64,000 nt of DNA from Charina bottae (lineage: Eukaryota > Chordata > Lepidosauria > Squamata > Charinaidae), in assembly GCA_023362775.1 (NCBI GenBank), contig JALMGJ010000004.1, positions 35,642,929 to 35,706,928 on the forward strand, given 5' to 3'. The notes under the pieces were generated by a model. That model was not told where the DNA came from, did not search any database, and was given only the letters and a program-made list of their open reading frames with translations. A program made the translations under genes and the position numbers. Positions 13,073 to 25,023 of this stretch are shown piece after piece. The stretch's first letter is position 1, and every line of letters begins with the position of its first letter.

Positions 13073-13169
13073 CAGTGTTTCTCAGCCTTAGCCACTTTAA
13101 GATGCTGGCTGGGGAATTCTGGGAGTTGAAGTCCACATATCTTAAAGTGGCCAAGGTTGAGAAACACTG
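13073..13169. mobile_element. hAT-type palindromic MITE, complete
   Basis: Complete copy with inverted termini CAGTGTTTCTCAGCCTTAGC and the matching GAGAAACACTG at the right, around the GGGGAATTCTGGGAGTTGAA core. The flanking octamers CTCTACAG and CTGTACAT match at 6 of 8 positions, consistent with an old 8-bp hAT target-site duplication. Confidence 0.8.
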
Positions 13170-13172
13170 CTG

Positions 13173-14172
13173 TACATCAAGGACTGATTTTATTCTTAAC
13201 ATCAGGCCTCAGTGTTTTCTTTGTGTTTGGGGAGTTTAAAATGTGTGGATTTATCTGTCAAATTCAAATTTTAAGCTTCAGCCACAATCCCAGGCATACT
13301 TCATAAACTACAACATTATATCTTAATTGAGGCAGATTGCTCTGTCACAAACTTTAGCAGAAAAGTTGATATATTTGGGATCAAATTTCTAGCCAAACAT
13401 ATTGCCTCTCAGTGTGATTAAACACTCGTTTTTAATTGGATTAATAGATGGCAGTATCATATAGAAGCAATTCTCCGACTGCTTATTGCAATTAAAGAGT
13501 ATAAAGTACTTTGCAGACACATACTGTATAAAGCATTTGGTGTCTCACATTCATTTCTGTATGATGAAATATGCCTCTCCAGTGGGACCCAGATGGGTAT
13601 GACAAAGTAAAGGGTTGCACTGGAGTTAAGGGCTGTTGGTGAACCTGTGTCTCCGGACACAGGTTCTCAGGGATCCAAGGAGCACATGAGAGGGTGCACA
13701 CATGTAGGGTGTGCATTGAATCTCCCTGCAACATCCTGGCACTCTCTCAACATCCCTATCTATGACCAGGAGCGGCCTCTTCTTAGCTAAATAAAACCAA
13801 GTTCCTATGTTCTTACCTGGGTATATACACATATCTCTCTCTCCAGGTGTTAATTAATTTAGACAGGATGTTGATATTCAGTTACTATTGTACTTCTTTT
13901 GCACACATGTGATGTAACAGGTTCTACTATTTGCCTTTAATTACTTCACTATTGTTTTTCTCTCTCCAACCAAGTGTGCATTCACTTTACCTGCCACCCA
14001 AGGATCTCGTTTCATGCAGTTGATGAAGTAGATTCTAGCCTGCATAATTAGGATACAATACATTTATGAGCCACAATAGTGTCTCCCAATTCTAGTTGCA
14101 ACAGACGAACAGGCATATCTTGCTAACAATTTCTTAAGCTCTGTTCCTGTTCATGCTGGTATGACCACATGG
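13173..14172. other. No gene recognised
   Basis: Unique-looking sequence; the short open frames near 13457-13832 on the minus strand overlap each other and show no domain. Confidence 0.45.
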
Positions 14173-14480
14173 GCTTCAGGTAAGACTGAGCTCTTGGGGA
14201 CTCTCATTGAGTTTGATGGGTCAAGGTAAACAGAGCGACCTGGATGAGTGCCATCATCCAGTCATTAGGGGAATGGTGTCATCAGTGCCTTGATCATATT
14301 CAGCGCTGTCGCCTCATTCCAACTGAATCAGGAGACATTGTGCAGGTGCCAGGCAGTTGCCTGGATGCAGAAAGGGGCTGGATGAAGAGCAATCAGCTCA
14401 AGCTGAATTGCAACAAGAGTGACATTCATGTTGCGAGGTTCTGCAAGATTTCACCTGATACCTTAGGGATTTTAATACTA
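14173..14480 (+). pseudogene. L2/CR1-like reverse transcriptase fragment
   Basis: The plus-strand translation at about 14330-14440 reads like the conserved segment of L2/CR1 reverse transcriptases: a short hydrophobic stretch, then WMKSNQLKLNCNKSD, equivalent to the family pattern W-M-x-x-N-x-LKLN-x-x-K-(T/S)-(E/D). It lacks the YxDD motif and most of the polymerase, so it is a dead LINE fragment, not a host gene. The flanks are too degraded to set exact ends. Confidence 0.55.
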
Positions 14481-15361
14481 TGTCAACAGTGAGCAATAAA
14501 TGATATTGAGTGATTGATTTCCCTTCCAAAAGATGCATGAAGTATGACAGGGATTCAGTGATGTCAATAGAGCTGGCAGGGCAAACTTATTTCGGTCCTT
14601 TCTCATTGGGGAGGGGGGATGGAGGAGATAGGTGCAAAATAGTTGCATGACATCTAGTGGATGCTCAACATATTTACTTTTGTGCCTATTTCCATGAAAA
14701 ATGCTAATCTGTCTGCCATTTGCCCAAGGAAAATAATAATCCACATTCATGTCCAGATTCATAGCCCGGGTGTATTCCTCAACCCTTCTTTGTGACCCAA
14801 AAGAGCAGCTGTGGCTAGAATGGGCTGCATCTCTTCCTCTCTGAAACAGACCCTGCGACTCTTCTTTGGGCTTTGATCACCCTTTGGGCTTATTGCAATT
14901 AACTTCAAAGATGCCCTGGAAGTCGCCCACAGAATTGTCTGGATTGCCTTTCAGCAGATAAAGTCGATGAAGCTCAGCCTGTGCAGCGGTTGCACCGATA
15001 TTGCAACACCCCTTGTCAAGCTCGAAGCATTGGCCGTCTCTGTCTCTTACCAAGAAAAAGATTGTTTATGCCCATTGAAGAACACATTTTTCAAGGATAA
15101 CTTGTCTATGATTGCATGCCAGGTGGAATCAAGACTAAGGAGCTATCTTACACAGTTTTTTTTACTTGCACATATGATCTCATTTGTCCATCCTTTCATT
15201 CACAGATGTACACACAAGCTTATGCTGTATTCATCACTCATTTTTCATAGTATTTTCTTTTTCATTGAAAGACATACCTATTTGCATATCTCATCCATCC
15301 CAACACAAATGCACATATACAGGTATCCATTCAGTTTTCTTCCTCCCTTCTTTTCTCTCAT
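14481..15361. other. No gene recognised
   Basis: Weakly L2-like sequence may continue to about 15060, but no segment could be matched with confidence. Confidence 0.4.
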
Positions 15362-16146
15362 GAAAGTCATCTAGTCCAACCCCCTGCTCAATATAGGACC
15401 CACTAGAGCATCTCCAACAAATGACTATCCAGCTTTGAAGACCTCTAGTGAAGGAGAACCGACAACATCATGTGGCAGCCTACTCCACAGATAACAACTT
15501 GTATGGTCAGGAAGTTCTTCCTGACATCTTGCTTCAACCTCTTTCCTTGTACTTTTAAAGTACTTGTGCTAGTTCTGGTCCTGCCCCCTGGGCCAATAGA
15601 GGAAAAGTCCATTCCCTTTTCTGTGTGACAACCTTTCAGATATCTGAAGATTGTTACCGTATCTCCTCTTAGTCATCTTTTCTGTGGGCTAAACATACCT
15701 GGATCCTTTAACCTGACAGGGATTCCTCATAATGCTTGGTTTCCAATCCCTTTGTCATCTTGGTAGCCCTTTTCTGAAGTTGCTCCAATTTTTCACTGTC
15801 ATTTTTGAACTGGGGTGGGGGGCAGAACTGGACACAGAACTCCAAATAGAATGGGAAAATTACATCCCATGATCTGGACTCTGTGTTCCTGTCAATGCAC
15901 CCCAAGGTTGCATTTGCCTTTTTAGCAGCTGCATTACATTGTTGTCTCATATTTAACTTGTGGATAACAAGGACACACAGCTCCCTTTCAGATGCACTAC
16001 TGGCAAGCCAGTTCTCCCCCATCCCATGCCTGACCATTATATTTTTCCTATTTAGATGTAGAACTCAATGTTTCTCCCAGGTAAATCCCATCCTATTCTG
16101 CCCACTGCTAAAGCCTGTCCGGGTCTTTTTGAATGTTCACTCTTTC
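15362..16146 (-). mobile_element. CR1 LINE 3' segment, antisense (first part)
   Basis: From TCATCTAGTCCAACCCCCTG onward the sequence follows the reverse complement of the amniote CR1 3' region: the Lys/Glu-poor leader, the AGGAAGTTCTTCCTGACATC block (15510-15529), the GAACTGGACACAGAACTCC block (15824-15842) and the GGTTGCATTTGCCTTTTTAG block (15904-15923). The element is interrupted at 16147 by the hAT transposon and resumes at 18530. The element's 3' end is at low coordinates. Confidence 0.8.
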
Positions 16147-16154
16147 ATCTAAAG
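16147..16154. repeat. Target-site duplication, left (hAT)
   Basis: ATCTAAAG, identical to 18522-18529; an 8-bp duplication is the hAT superfamily signature. Confidence 0.95.
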
Positions 16155-18521
16155 CAGGGGTGTCCAACCTTTTGGCTTCCCTGGGCCACACTGAGTGAAG
16201 AGGAATTGTCTTGGGCCACACACAAAATATATAATATAGTTAATGTATATAAGTAATAAAACTTCATTTATTTTAAAATATTTTTATTATAAAATTTAAA
16301 AAAAGAGGGCAACATAAAAGTAGTGGGATATTTGACCTTGTTTTTGTGAAACTAATGCATCAATGTCTGGTTTGATGAAAGTGGTTGCAATTCTCAGTGA
16401 GTTCTCAAGGTGTTCGTCAGAAATTTTAATTCTAATTTTACTCTTCGTGTGCTTCATCCTTGAAAATAGTTGCTCACAAATGTAAGTGCTGCCAAAAAGC
16501 GATGTCATGAATAAGGTGTGATTGTGAAGCGAGGGATATTTTTCTCTGGGAAGATAGGTCTTATAAAAGTCCAGTAGAGAGACATGATCAATTTTTTCTT
16601 TGAGTTGAATGTCTGATTGCAACTCTATGCATTCCATTTGAAAATTCGGAGGTAATGTAGTTATGTCGACTGAAAATGGAGTCGAAAATATACCAAAATA
16701 TTGATGATTTTTCCGGAAATCTTGAAACCTGTTCTCAAATTCCTGGATCAAACCGAAAAGCAAGGCTGCATATTTCTCGCTGTTCACAGGACTGTGTTTA
16801 GCCAACGTATTAAATTGTATAAAATTATTTTCCATAACTTGAGCTTGCCATACTTTAAGTTTCATTTGAAACGCTGTTATGGTTTGAAACATTGCAGTGA
16901 TAAGTTGGTTTTCACCTTGAAGACGCATGTTTAACTCATTTAAATGAGCAGTCAAATCCACCAAAAATGCTAAATCTGTGAGCCATTTTTCATCTTCAAG
17001 TTCTGGCACAAATTTTCTTTTTGATTCCATAAATGACTTGATTTCATTTTGCAAATCATAAAATCTTTTCAGCATTTTACCCCAACTTAGCCACCGTACT
17101 TCAGAAAAGTAAATGATGTCCCCATAATCAGCATCCATACTTTTAAGGAACTCCTGGAATTGGCAATGATTCAATCCCTTGGCCCTTATGAAATTCACTG
17201 CTTTGATGACAATATGCATGGCATTATCCATTTTTAAAGCTTTCACACATAAATTTTCTTGATGTAGAATGCAGTGATACTTCATCAAACGTGAGTTGCT
17301 GGCGGCACTTGTGTCATCTTCTATCAATTTTGTAAGTCCCTCCTTTTTACCAACCATCGCTGGGGTGCCATCAGTAGATATACCAGATATGTTGACAATG
17401 GTTAAAGAAAATCGCTTTAATGTCATTGTTACTGCTTCGTACAAATCAAGAGATTTAGTTGTGTCTTTTAATGGCACCAAAGAAGCCATTTCTTCAGTGA
17501 AATTATATTCGTTATCAATACCTCTAATAAAAATGGCAAGTTGAGCCGTATCTGTAGCATCAGTACTTTCATCCATCGCCAAAGCATAACATTTGAAATT
17601 AGCAGCTTTACTCTTCAAATCTCTTTTGATAGATTATCCTATTTGTTCAATTTGCCTGGCTATAGTCTAGTGAGACAAACTGATTTTAGAAAAATTGCTT
17701 TTTTTATCAGGACAAATTATATCTGCCACGTTTTCCATACATTGCTTAATAAACTCACCATTGGTAAATGGTTTTGATTTTTTTGCAATCAGATTTGCTA
17801 CCAAATAATAGAGTCCTTTTGAGTTGTGACTTTTAAAAAAAAATTGTTGAGACGACAGACTTTTTTTCAGTTCCGCTAAATTGTTTTTATGACAAATTCC
17901 TTGATACGCTTCGAATTTGGCAGCATGTTTTTCCGTATAATGCCTTTTCAAGTTGTAGTCTTTGAAAACTGACACATTTTCCCTACAAATTAAGTATAGT
18001 GCCTTAGTATTTGTCTCGACAAAAAAGTACTCATCTGTCCATTTTTCGTTGAATACTCTTCCTTCATCCGTGATTTTTCTTTTTTTCTTTTCTTTTTTGG
18101 GTTCTGTTTTCTGTTGAAACGACGTTGAAGCCATGTTGGAATAAATTTATTTAGGAATAAATATTTTTTTAAAGAAATAACACAACGAGCCCATCATAAA
18201 TTGTTAGGTAGGCAAATAAACAAAGCAAAGTTTAATAATCAAAGATGAAAACTTACATGTCTACTTAATAATAATAACAACAATAAATGCCTGTCATCAC
18301 AGAACACGTGTAGGTAGGTTGAAATATTATATATAATGCCAAGTCGCCACAAGCTGACGTGTGTAGCGTTCCGTTGTTTCTACCTACGCAGTCTGCGCTT
18401 GAGCACCGCGCGATCGAGTCATGAAAAAAAATAGCAAAATAATGTTAAAAGTTTATGATTTTTTGGGGCCACATTACTAGCTGTTCAGGGCCACATGTGG
18501 CCCGTGGGCTGGACACGCCTG
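16155..18521 (-). mobile_element. Near-intact hAT (Charlie-like) DNA transposon
   Basis: A 2,367-bp element with terminal inverted repeats CAGGGGTGTCCAACC (left) and the complement of CAGGCGTGTCCAGCCC (right). It is flanked by a perfect 8-bp TSD and inserted in an older antisense CR1 copy. Subterminal GGGCCACA motifs occur near both ends (about 16191 and 18475-18495). One transposase gene on the minus strand (16296-18134) occupies most of it, with about 390 bp of 5' leader on the right and about 140 bp of 3' flank on the left. The termini resemble, from memory, mammalian MER30/Charlie12-type repeats. Confidence 0.95.
16296..18134 (-). pseudogene. hAT transposase, GTF2IRD2/ZBED5-like, two in-frame stops
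   Basis: hAT transposases cut and paste their element in the nucleus. A start codon at 18134 opens 155 codons, then a TAG at 17667-17669. After 10 more codons comes a TAA (near 17634-17636), then an uninterrupted 440-codon stretch from 17618 to 16296. All three parts are in the same frame with no frameshift, so the full frame is about 610 codons, normal for this Charlie8/GTF2IRD2-like group. Visible features are a Lys-rich N-terminus (residues 9-20), a BED-like finger with Cys50, His65 and His70 but Tyr47 where a Cys is expected, an ALAMDESTD motif holding a probable first catalytic Asp just after the second stop, a STDGTPAM motif with the probable second Asp, and a C-terminal hAT dimerisation region including LFSRMKHTKSKIRI. 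No introns. As it stands it should be inactive unless the stops are read through. Confidence 0.9.
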
Positions 18522-18529
18522 ATCTAAAG
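18522..18529. repeat. Target-site duplication, right (hAT)
   Basis: ATCTAAAG, identical to 16147-16154. Confidence 0.95.
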
Positions 18530-19160
18530 TATGGCCCAGCCTTTCCAGATGTGTGTCATCTGCAAACTTTCTAAGTGTCCCCTAACTCCCTCACCCAAAT
18601 CACTGATAAAAATGTTGAACAGCACTGGGGACAGAATAGAGCTCTGTAACCCTCCCCTTGATGCTTCCTTCCAAGATGAAGTGGAGCTGTTAACTCTTTG
18701 GATATGGTAATTCAGCCAACTGTGGATTTATCTTTTGTGAAGGTGAATATAATGAGGCACCCTAAAGGCTTTGCCAGGTAGTACACTTGCCTGATCTGTT
18801 AGGTGAGGAACTCTGTCAGTAAAGGAAGTAAGATTAGTTTGGCGTGATTTGTTTGCAAAAGCCCATGCTAGTTCTGGTTAACGGCGGCATGCCTGCCCAA
18901 GCGCTCACTTTACTCGTTGCTGCTGCTGTGTTTGAAGACTGTGCCCAGTGCAGACCTCAGATTGACAGGTCTGTGGTTTTCTGGCCAACTCCCCCATGCC
19001 AAGCTTCCAAGAAACCTACCCTGTTTAAGGTTTGCCCTGGTTGCCAGCTTCCAGGACTAGCCTGGACTCAAAGAAGAAGATGGAAAAGAGGAAAAAGAAG
19101 AAGAGAGGGGACAAGTAGTGCCTCCCTCTTGACATCCACTGCTAAACTCCCTCGCTAAAC
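18530..19160 (-). mobile_element. CR1 LINE, antisense (second part)
   Basis: It continues the CR1 copy split by the hAT element, with a GTGTCATCTGCAAACTTTCT block (18552-18571), ACTGATAAAAATGTTGAACA (18602-18621) and, further right, a decayed block around 18820-18990. The end is indistinct. No coding frame survives. Confidence 0.7.
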
Positions 19161-19195
19161 TCCGGTGAGCCTATTGGAATCACTAGGAGTTTTAT

Positions 19196-20235
19196 TTCAT
19201 AGATTCAGAGGATGATGGCACTTGAAGTGGCCACTTAGGCTCCTGAGTCCAGAAATCCAAGGCACAGCATCCCTGAGACATGGGTGTCCAGCCTCTGCGT
19301 GAATCCAGTGAAGGGGAGCCCACCACCTCTCAGGGCAGTTGGATCCACTGTCAAACTGCTTTTATTATTAGATTCTGCCCCAGTTTCAACCATTCTTCCT
19401 GTAACTTCAGTCCATCTTCCGTGTCTTCCCTTTGGGGCAGCAGAGGGCAGGTTTTGACCTCCTTCTGAGTGGTATCCTTTCATTTAGTTGAAGCATGCTA
19501 CAGTATTTCTTTTCAGTCTTCTCAGTGCCAATCCTTATTTTCAGTTTTTAGCCCCACAATCACACTTCTTGCCCTTCTTTGAAACATTTCTAGTTTGTCT
19601 GCGTCCTTCCTCAAGTATGGTGCCCCATATATACTCAAGATGGGGTCTGACCAACTAGAATGAAGTGGGAAAATGGTTCCTCGTGATTTTAGAACCTATA
19701 CTTTTATCAATACCGTCTAAAATTGCATTTGCCTTTTTTGCAGCTACATCACGCTCCTGACTCATATTTGGTTTGCAATCAGGGCCTTTTTCACAAGTGC
19801 CATAGCCAAGCAAATGTCCTCATTCTATACTTGTCCATTTGATTGCTTTTACCCAGGGGAAGAACTTTGCATTTGTCCTTGTTAAGTTTCGTTCTGTTAT
19901 TTTCCAACCGTTTCTCTTAATTTATCAGACTATTTTAAATTTGATTTCTATCTTGTAGGGTAATAGTTATCCCACCCAATTTTGTGTCCTCGGCAAATTT
20001 AATTAAGCATTCCCTCCACTTCATCATGTAAGGTATTAATCAAAATGTTGAGTACGGGGCCCAGGACTGAGCCTTATAGCACCCACTTGATACCTCCCTC
20101 CAATCTGACGAGGAACCACTGATGAACGCTCTTTTGTTAGATTTTCAGGCCAGCTACGGAGCCACTTAATTGCCATGCCATCCAGCTCAAACTACACTAC
20201 CTTGCTAATCAGAATGTTTGCCGCACATAAGGGTG
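19196..20235 (-). mobile_element. Second CR1 LINE 3' segment, antisense
   Basis: It begins with TTTCATAGATTCAGAGGATG, the complement of the CR1 3' terminal ATTCTATGA-type repeat. It then follows the same order of blocks as the 15362 copy, including GTCTGACCAACTAGAATGAA-like (19648-19667) and AATTGCATTTGCCTTTTTTG (19722-19741). It is a separate, diverged insertion in the same orientation, 5' truncated near 20235. Confidence 0.8.
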
Positions 20236-21829
20236 ATTTTAGTGGGAATTTGCTACATGTGAGGAAAGCTTTGATAAAGGTCCTATTCACATGAATTAGA
20301 ACATTTTTTTTCTTCTGTAAGCTTAATTGCCACACTACAGTGAGCGTGAGCAAGGAGGGGGGAAAAAAAGGGGGGGAGGGAGCAAGATCCTAAAACAATG
20401 TGAGCTGCACCTGGCCCGTGGGCCAATAACTCCCCTGGCACAATTGCCTTTCCTTTCCGAGACCCAGCTGTTTTTGTACTTGATCTGAATGGTTTGCTCC
20501 ATGAAGAGGGGTGTGTGTGCGTGTGCGTTCATGGGTGTGGTGTGTTTTTTTGTTTTGTTTTTATTGTTGTATAATGAGGGTTACAAAAGGAATGGCTTTT
20601 AGAAACATGGAAATAAATGCATGTGATTATTTATTTATTTATTAAATACATGTAATGACCCAACAACTTCCCGTCCCAAAATAGAACATTTTTAGTTACA
20701 TACCTCACAAAGCTGTTGTGAAGGTAAGCCAAGATAAGGGTATCAAGACACTTTGCATTCTGAAAGAACCACTGGTGTGATAGAATAAAATACATTTGTG
20801 ACTTGTGATATATAGGATATTTTATGTATTGAAACTTTATTTTACCATCTCCTTATTTTTCTGATCATATGCACTGCTTTTGTGGCACAAGATATCTTAT
20901 TTTGATATGTGCATAGAATTAGTTAATTCTAACTAATAAGCATGGCGATTTTCACTGAAGTAACAAGAAATAAAGGGAGAGTCTATTGTAAACACAAAGT
21001 ATGACAATACACTTACAAGAGGCAAAACCTTAAATAATGCGTTGTTTAATATTAAAAAAAAGCAATTCTACACTTTCCTTGAGCAAGACCACTACGTTAT
21101 GCATAAGACAGTAATGAAGAGAAGCATTTTTATGCAAGAGTAGAAGATGCATGCAACCTCTCTTAAGTACATTAGGAATTCAGCAAGAATAATAATAGAG
21201 AACCACAATTAAAACCTCAGGCCTCATTCATCTTGGTTTGATTATGTGTATGGAGAAGTGTTTATTTTTCATTATAACTCATATTGGCTATAATTAAGCT
21301 TTATGTTAACTACAAAATAGGAACGATAACAAAAGAGAAGACAGAAAAGCATAACAAGGTTGCCAAATCAACTTGAGATGGAAGTCATATTGCTGACCAT
21401 GAGAATCATGATACCTTTTCTCTGCAACCATCCTGTTGATACTGTCTTCTTCTCTGGCAGAATGGTGAAATGGGTACAAGTATATAGAGACCTAAATATG
21501 CATGTATGGGTATGCATGCGCTGGTGGGGAGGCTCTCTTGTACTCTCTTTTTTATTGTTCTTCTTGCAGTCTATGCAGATGAGCCACTTAGGGGTAGTAT
21601 GTCAGAAGTGGGCTGGCACCAAGAGATCTGGGTGCAAAGATGGCATTTCCAGTATTGCTTAAACATAGGAAAATATTTTCCCATGCTCACTGACTATAAG
21701 AAAAATTAGCTGGGACAGAAAATAAAAAAGTTACAGCCAAAAATGGCTAGAATTTGCAGCATTGTATAGCTCTATTTTCGTCTGTGCTAATTGCTCAGTA
21801 CTACTCAAGGTAGCCTTCTTCAACTTGGT
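20236..21829. other. No gene recognised
   Basis: AT-rich. A TTTA run at about 20628-20645 is followed by a sequence resembling a degraded LINE/SINE tail to about 20740. No supported gene. Confidence 0.45.
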
Positions 21830-21935
21830 GCCCACCATGTCTTGAAATTCAGCATCCATGATCCACCAATGGCTGGCTAGGGATTCTGAGAATTGAAGCT
21901 TAACTCACTGAAATTTGGGAAGGCTGGTTTAGGGC
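21830..21935. mobile_element. Degenerate hAT-like MITE
   Basis: Inverted termini AGCCTTCTTCAACTTGG and the complement of AGCCTTCCCAAATTTCAG flank GGCTGGCTAGGGATTCTGAG, a diverged form of the MITE core seen at 13073. Confidence 0.55.
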
Positions 21936-22918
21936 GTAAGGCATGTACAAAGAATAGTGGGAAATTATGTTCCTGTCATCTCCAGCTCTTTGGAGAAAAC
22001 GGAGGGTGACATAAGTGTAACAAGTAAATACGTCCAATTCATTTTCCTTCTCTTACTTAAACCAAAATAAATTACCTTTAAAATAGGCCAGTCAACTTAG
22101 ATTCAGGAAAATATGGTAATGAAGCTGGTTTCCCCTCCCCCTCTAACCATCCCTTTTGGGGTGAGGATAATTTTAAATTCAGGGTCATCTTCTTTTTTGG
22201 ATTCAGGTCAAAGCCGTAATTAGGCTTCAAGCAACAGTCCTTATTGCTTGAATGTTACTAGCAATCTATAATCTCTGTTATTAGGATTCCCATTACACAA
22301 ACCAAACACTGAAGTGAAGGAAGGAATCATCTGTTCAAAGAGGCCCAAGAGGACTTTAATCAGGCCCATGAATCCAGATTGACCCTCTAGCTCTGAAGCA
22401 CAGAAGCAGCACGTGGCAGTGGAGGAGAATGATTAATGGATAGGAGGCATCGTGATGCTATGATAAATGAATATTGTGAAACTTGGCTGTATATAAAGAT
22501 TATACTGACTTTACACATAACTATTTCATAATGAATGATTTCCAGCCACAGACAATTAAAGAAAGAGTACAAGGCCTCTGTATTGCCATAGGTTTGATCC
22601 TGAGCTAAGCCAAAGTGTGTTACATTCCATCCCTTCAAGGGGGTTAGCAGCTACCATTTTGGAAGTGCACAGTAGCTTCAAGGACCCTGAGAGTGAGGCC
22701 AGTGGGAGGAGAGCTCCTGGTTGGGTTGCCCTTTCCAGTGAAGTTGAAATGGGAGGAATGAAGTTGAAGGTAATCTACCACGTGATTGAGGGGAGGGGGG
22801 ACGCCAACCCATTTAGGAGAAGGAATTAGGGAATCAAACTTGGAAGAAGTAATGACAAACCACTTCTGTATTGTTGACAAAAACATGGCGTGGACATGGC
22901 TGAAACTTTTAGACAAGT
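21936..22918. other. No gene recognised
   Basis: Unique-looking sequence; short open frames only. Confidence 0.45.
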
Positions 22919-23166
22919 TTATTTATCTATTTATCTAATTTTTATCCCGCCTTTATTATTTTTATTAAATAACCCAAGGCAGCGAACATACCTAATACTC
23001 CTTCCTCCTCCTATTTTCCCCACAACAACAACCCTGTGAGGTGAGTTGGGCTGAGAGAGAGTGACTGGCCCAAGGTCACCCAGCCAGCTTTCATGCCTAA
23101 GGCGGGACTAGAACTCACAGCCTCCTGGTTTCTAGCCTGGGGCCTTAACCACTAGACCAAACTTGG
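22919..23166 (-). mobile_element. tRNA-derived SINE with L2-like tail, antisense
   Basis: Most complete copy of its family. The tRNA-like head is at the right (GTCTAGTGGTTAAGGCCCCA on the element strand, B box GTTCTAGTCCC). The body contains CCTCACAGGGTTGTTGTTGT, and the left tail includes the complement of GGCGGGATAAAAAT plus an ATAA repeat. No clear target-site duplication. Confidence 0.8.
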
Positions 23167-24799
23167 GGTACCCAAGGTCAGAAAGGGGTTCCTGACTGAA
23201 CTTTCACAAGTAGATCTGGAGATTATGACATGATCAGATTAAAGTAATAAAGAAATCTGGTCACTGATGGTGCCCATATGGAAACATAAGTTCTTTGATT
23301 CATAAGGACATATGCAGTTAGTACTTAGATTGTAAGAAGCATGAATCAAGGAAAATATGAAATTCTCAAAGTGAAGTGAAGCATACTAAATTGGATAGTT
23401 AGACCAGATTGTGCTACTCTAAATCAGATGACTGCATGAAACCATCTTCAGGGCATAAGATCATACAAAAGAATGGAATGGCAATGATATTCAAAAAGGA
23501 CTTCACTACGTATGCGCTCAGCTATAACTGAATAAATGACAGAATCGTCTCATCAGAATGAGTGGATATCCAGTAGAAAACTGCATGCCACTACTACATA
23601 TGTAATCATGGAAGACACTGAAGAATTCTATGGCAACAAGGCTATGTCCTGCAACATAAACCCTCATTCTATCTGTCAAACCCTAAAAAGATAAATCTGA
23701 CAGAAAAAGATATTAACAGTTGAGGGGAAGCAACTTTTATCACCATGGAATATCTATCTTATCCTTTGCCTAAACCAAGAAATACATCCAAATAATGAGT
23801 GAGAATTAACTGCATATTTACTGAAACTGTCATTTACTGCAAATAGCAAATTATGCTGTGGTTAAAAAAGCAAAAAAAAAAAAGCTCTCTGAAAAAATAT
23901 TTTTGTATTCATTGCTTTATCATTGGGTGGATTGTATCAAGAGCTCATCAGCACTTAGGAAGATTTTAAATACTTTTGATTTCCCACATTTGCCCTCTGC
24001 TTGACATATCTATATGCACCTTTACATGATGAAATCACAGGCATGCATTTAAAAAAGCCACATATTTCTTTTGCTAGATTGTTTTATAAACTCCTGCCCT
24101 CTGTAGAATATGAAGAACTAAATATAGTTGCATGATGTTTTTGCTTGCCTGCAATTCTCTGTAGGCGTAGTACAAAATCAATAATATTTTGAAAAGAAAA
24201 ACTGTAGATTGGAACAATAAGCAGTTTTTTAAAAATGAAATCTTTATTTGTTATCAGAAAACAACTTTGGCCTGGAGTAGTAAGCAGGTTTTAGGAATCA
24301 AAAAACTGGACCATGCTCTCTTCCACTGCTTCCTGGCCAGCACCCTCCTGACCATTCCTGCATCCTACCTGCTTTCCAGTTTAGGTTGATTTCTACTCTC
24401 AGGCACCGCTTGGTCTCTCCTTAGGAAGCAAGGATACCCTTTCCCCACAGGTCCCTCCAATGTCCCCAAAAAGGTTTGAGCTTGCTCAGTGAGACAGAAT
24501 TTTGAGTGTCTTTTGAACCGAAAAGTAGAATACTAAACAACAGTGAAATGGCATGCTTCTGTTTGTATTCACTGAGAAGACCCTGGAAGAAGAGTTGGAT
24601 GGTTTCTCGACAGGAACTCTGCATTCCTGCTAGGATAGAGATGTGCAACTTTTCTAAGCTGAGAGTTGCACAAATCTAGGGATGTCAAGAAAGTAGTGAG
24701 TGGGTTTACTTTTACATTTAAATAAAAAGAAAGGCAGTTAACATGATTACACTCTGGGCATGTTTTTAATAATCTCCTTGTCTGTATGTGTTGTGTGCA
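23167..24799. other. No gene recognised
   Basis: AT-rich, unique-looking, with an A-run at 23872-23883. No supported gene. Confidence 0.5.
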
Positions 24800-25023
24800 T
24801 GTGTGCCTTAGAGTCAGTCTTGACACCTGGAGACTGCCTGGAGAAATCCATGCAGTTTTCTTGGCAACATTTTTGGAAATGGTTTACCACTGCCTTCTTC
24901 CTCAGGCTGAGAGAGAGCGACTGGCCAAGGTCACCCAGCTAGTTTTAACGGCTCAGGGTAGATCTGAACCTAGGGCTTCACGGTCCTGCTCCAATCCCAT
25001 AACTAGTACCCCAGTCTGGCCCT
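24800..25023 (-). mobile_element. tRNA-derived SINE, antisense
   Basis: It shares GAGTCAGTCTTGACACCTGG and GGTTTACCACTGCCTTCTTC with the 9710 copy, and ends at the right with the complement of a GCCAGACTGGGGTACTAGTT tRNA-like head. The B-box region is diverged. Confidence 0.65.

Noticed and set aside
15362..20235. One continuous CR1 element across both antisense segments
   Set aside because: A new CR1 3' terminal motif appears at 19196 and the block order restarts, so there are two separate insertions.
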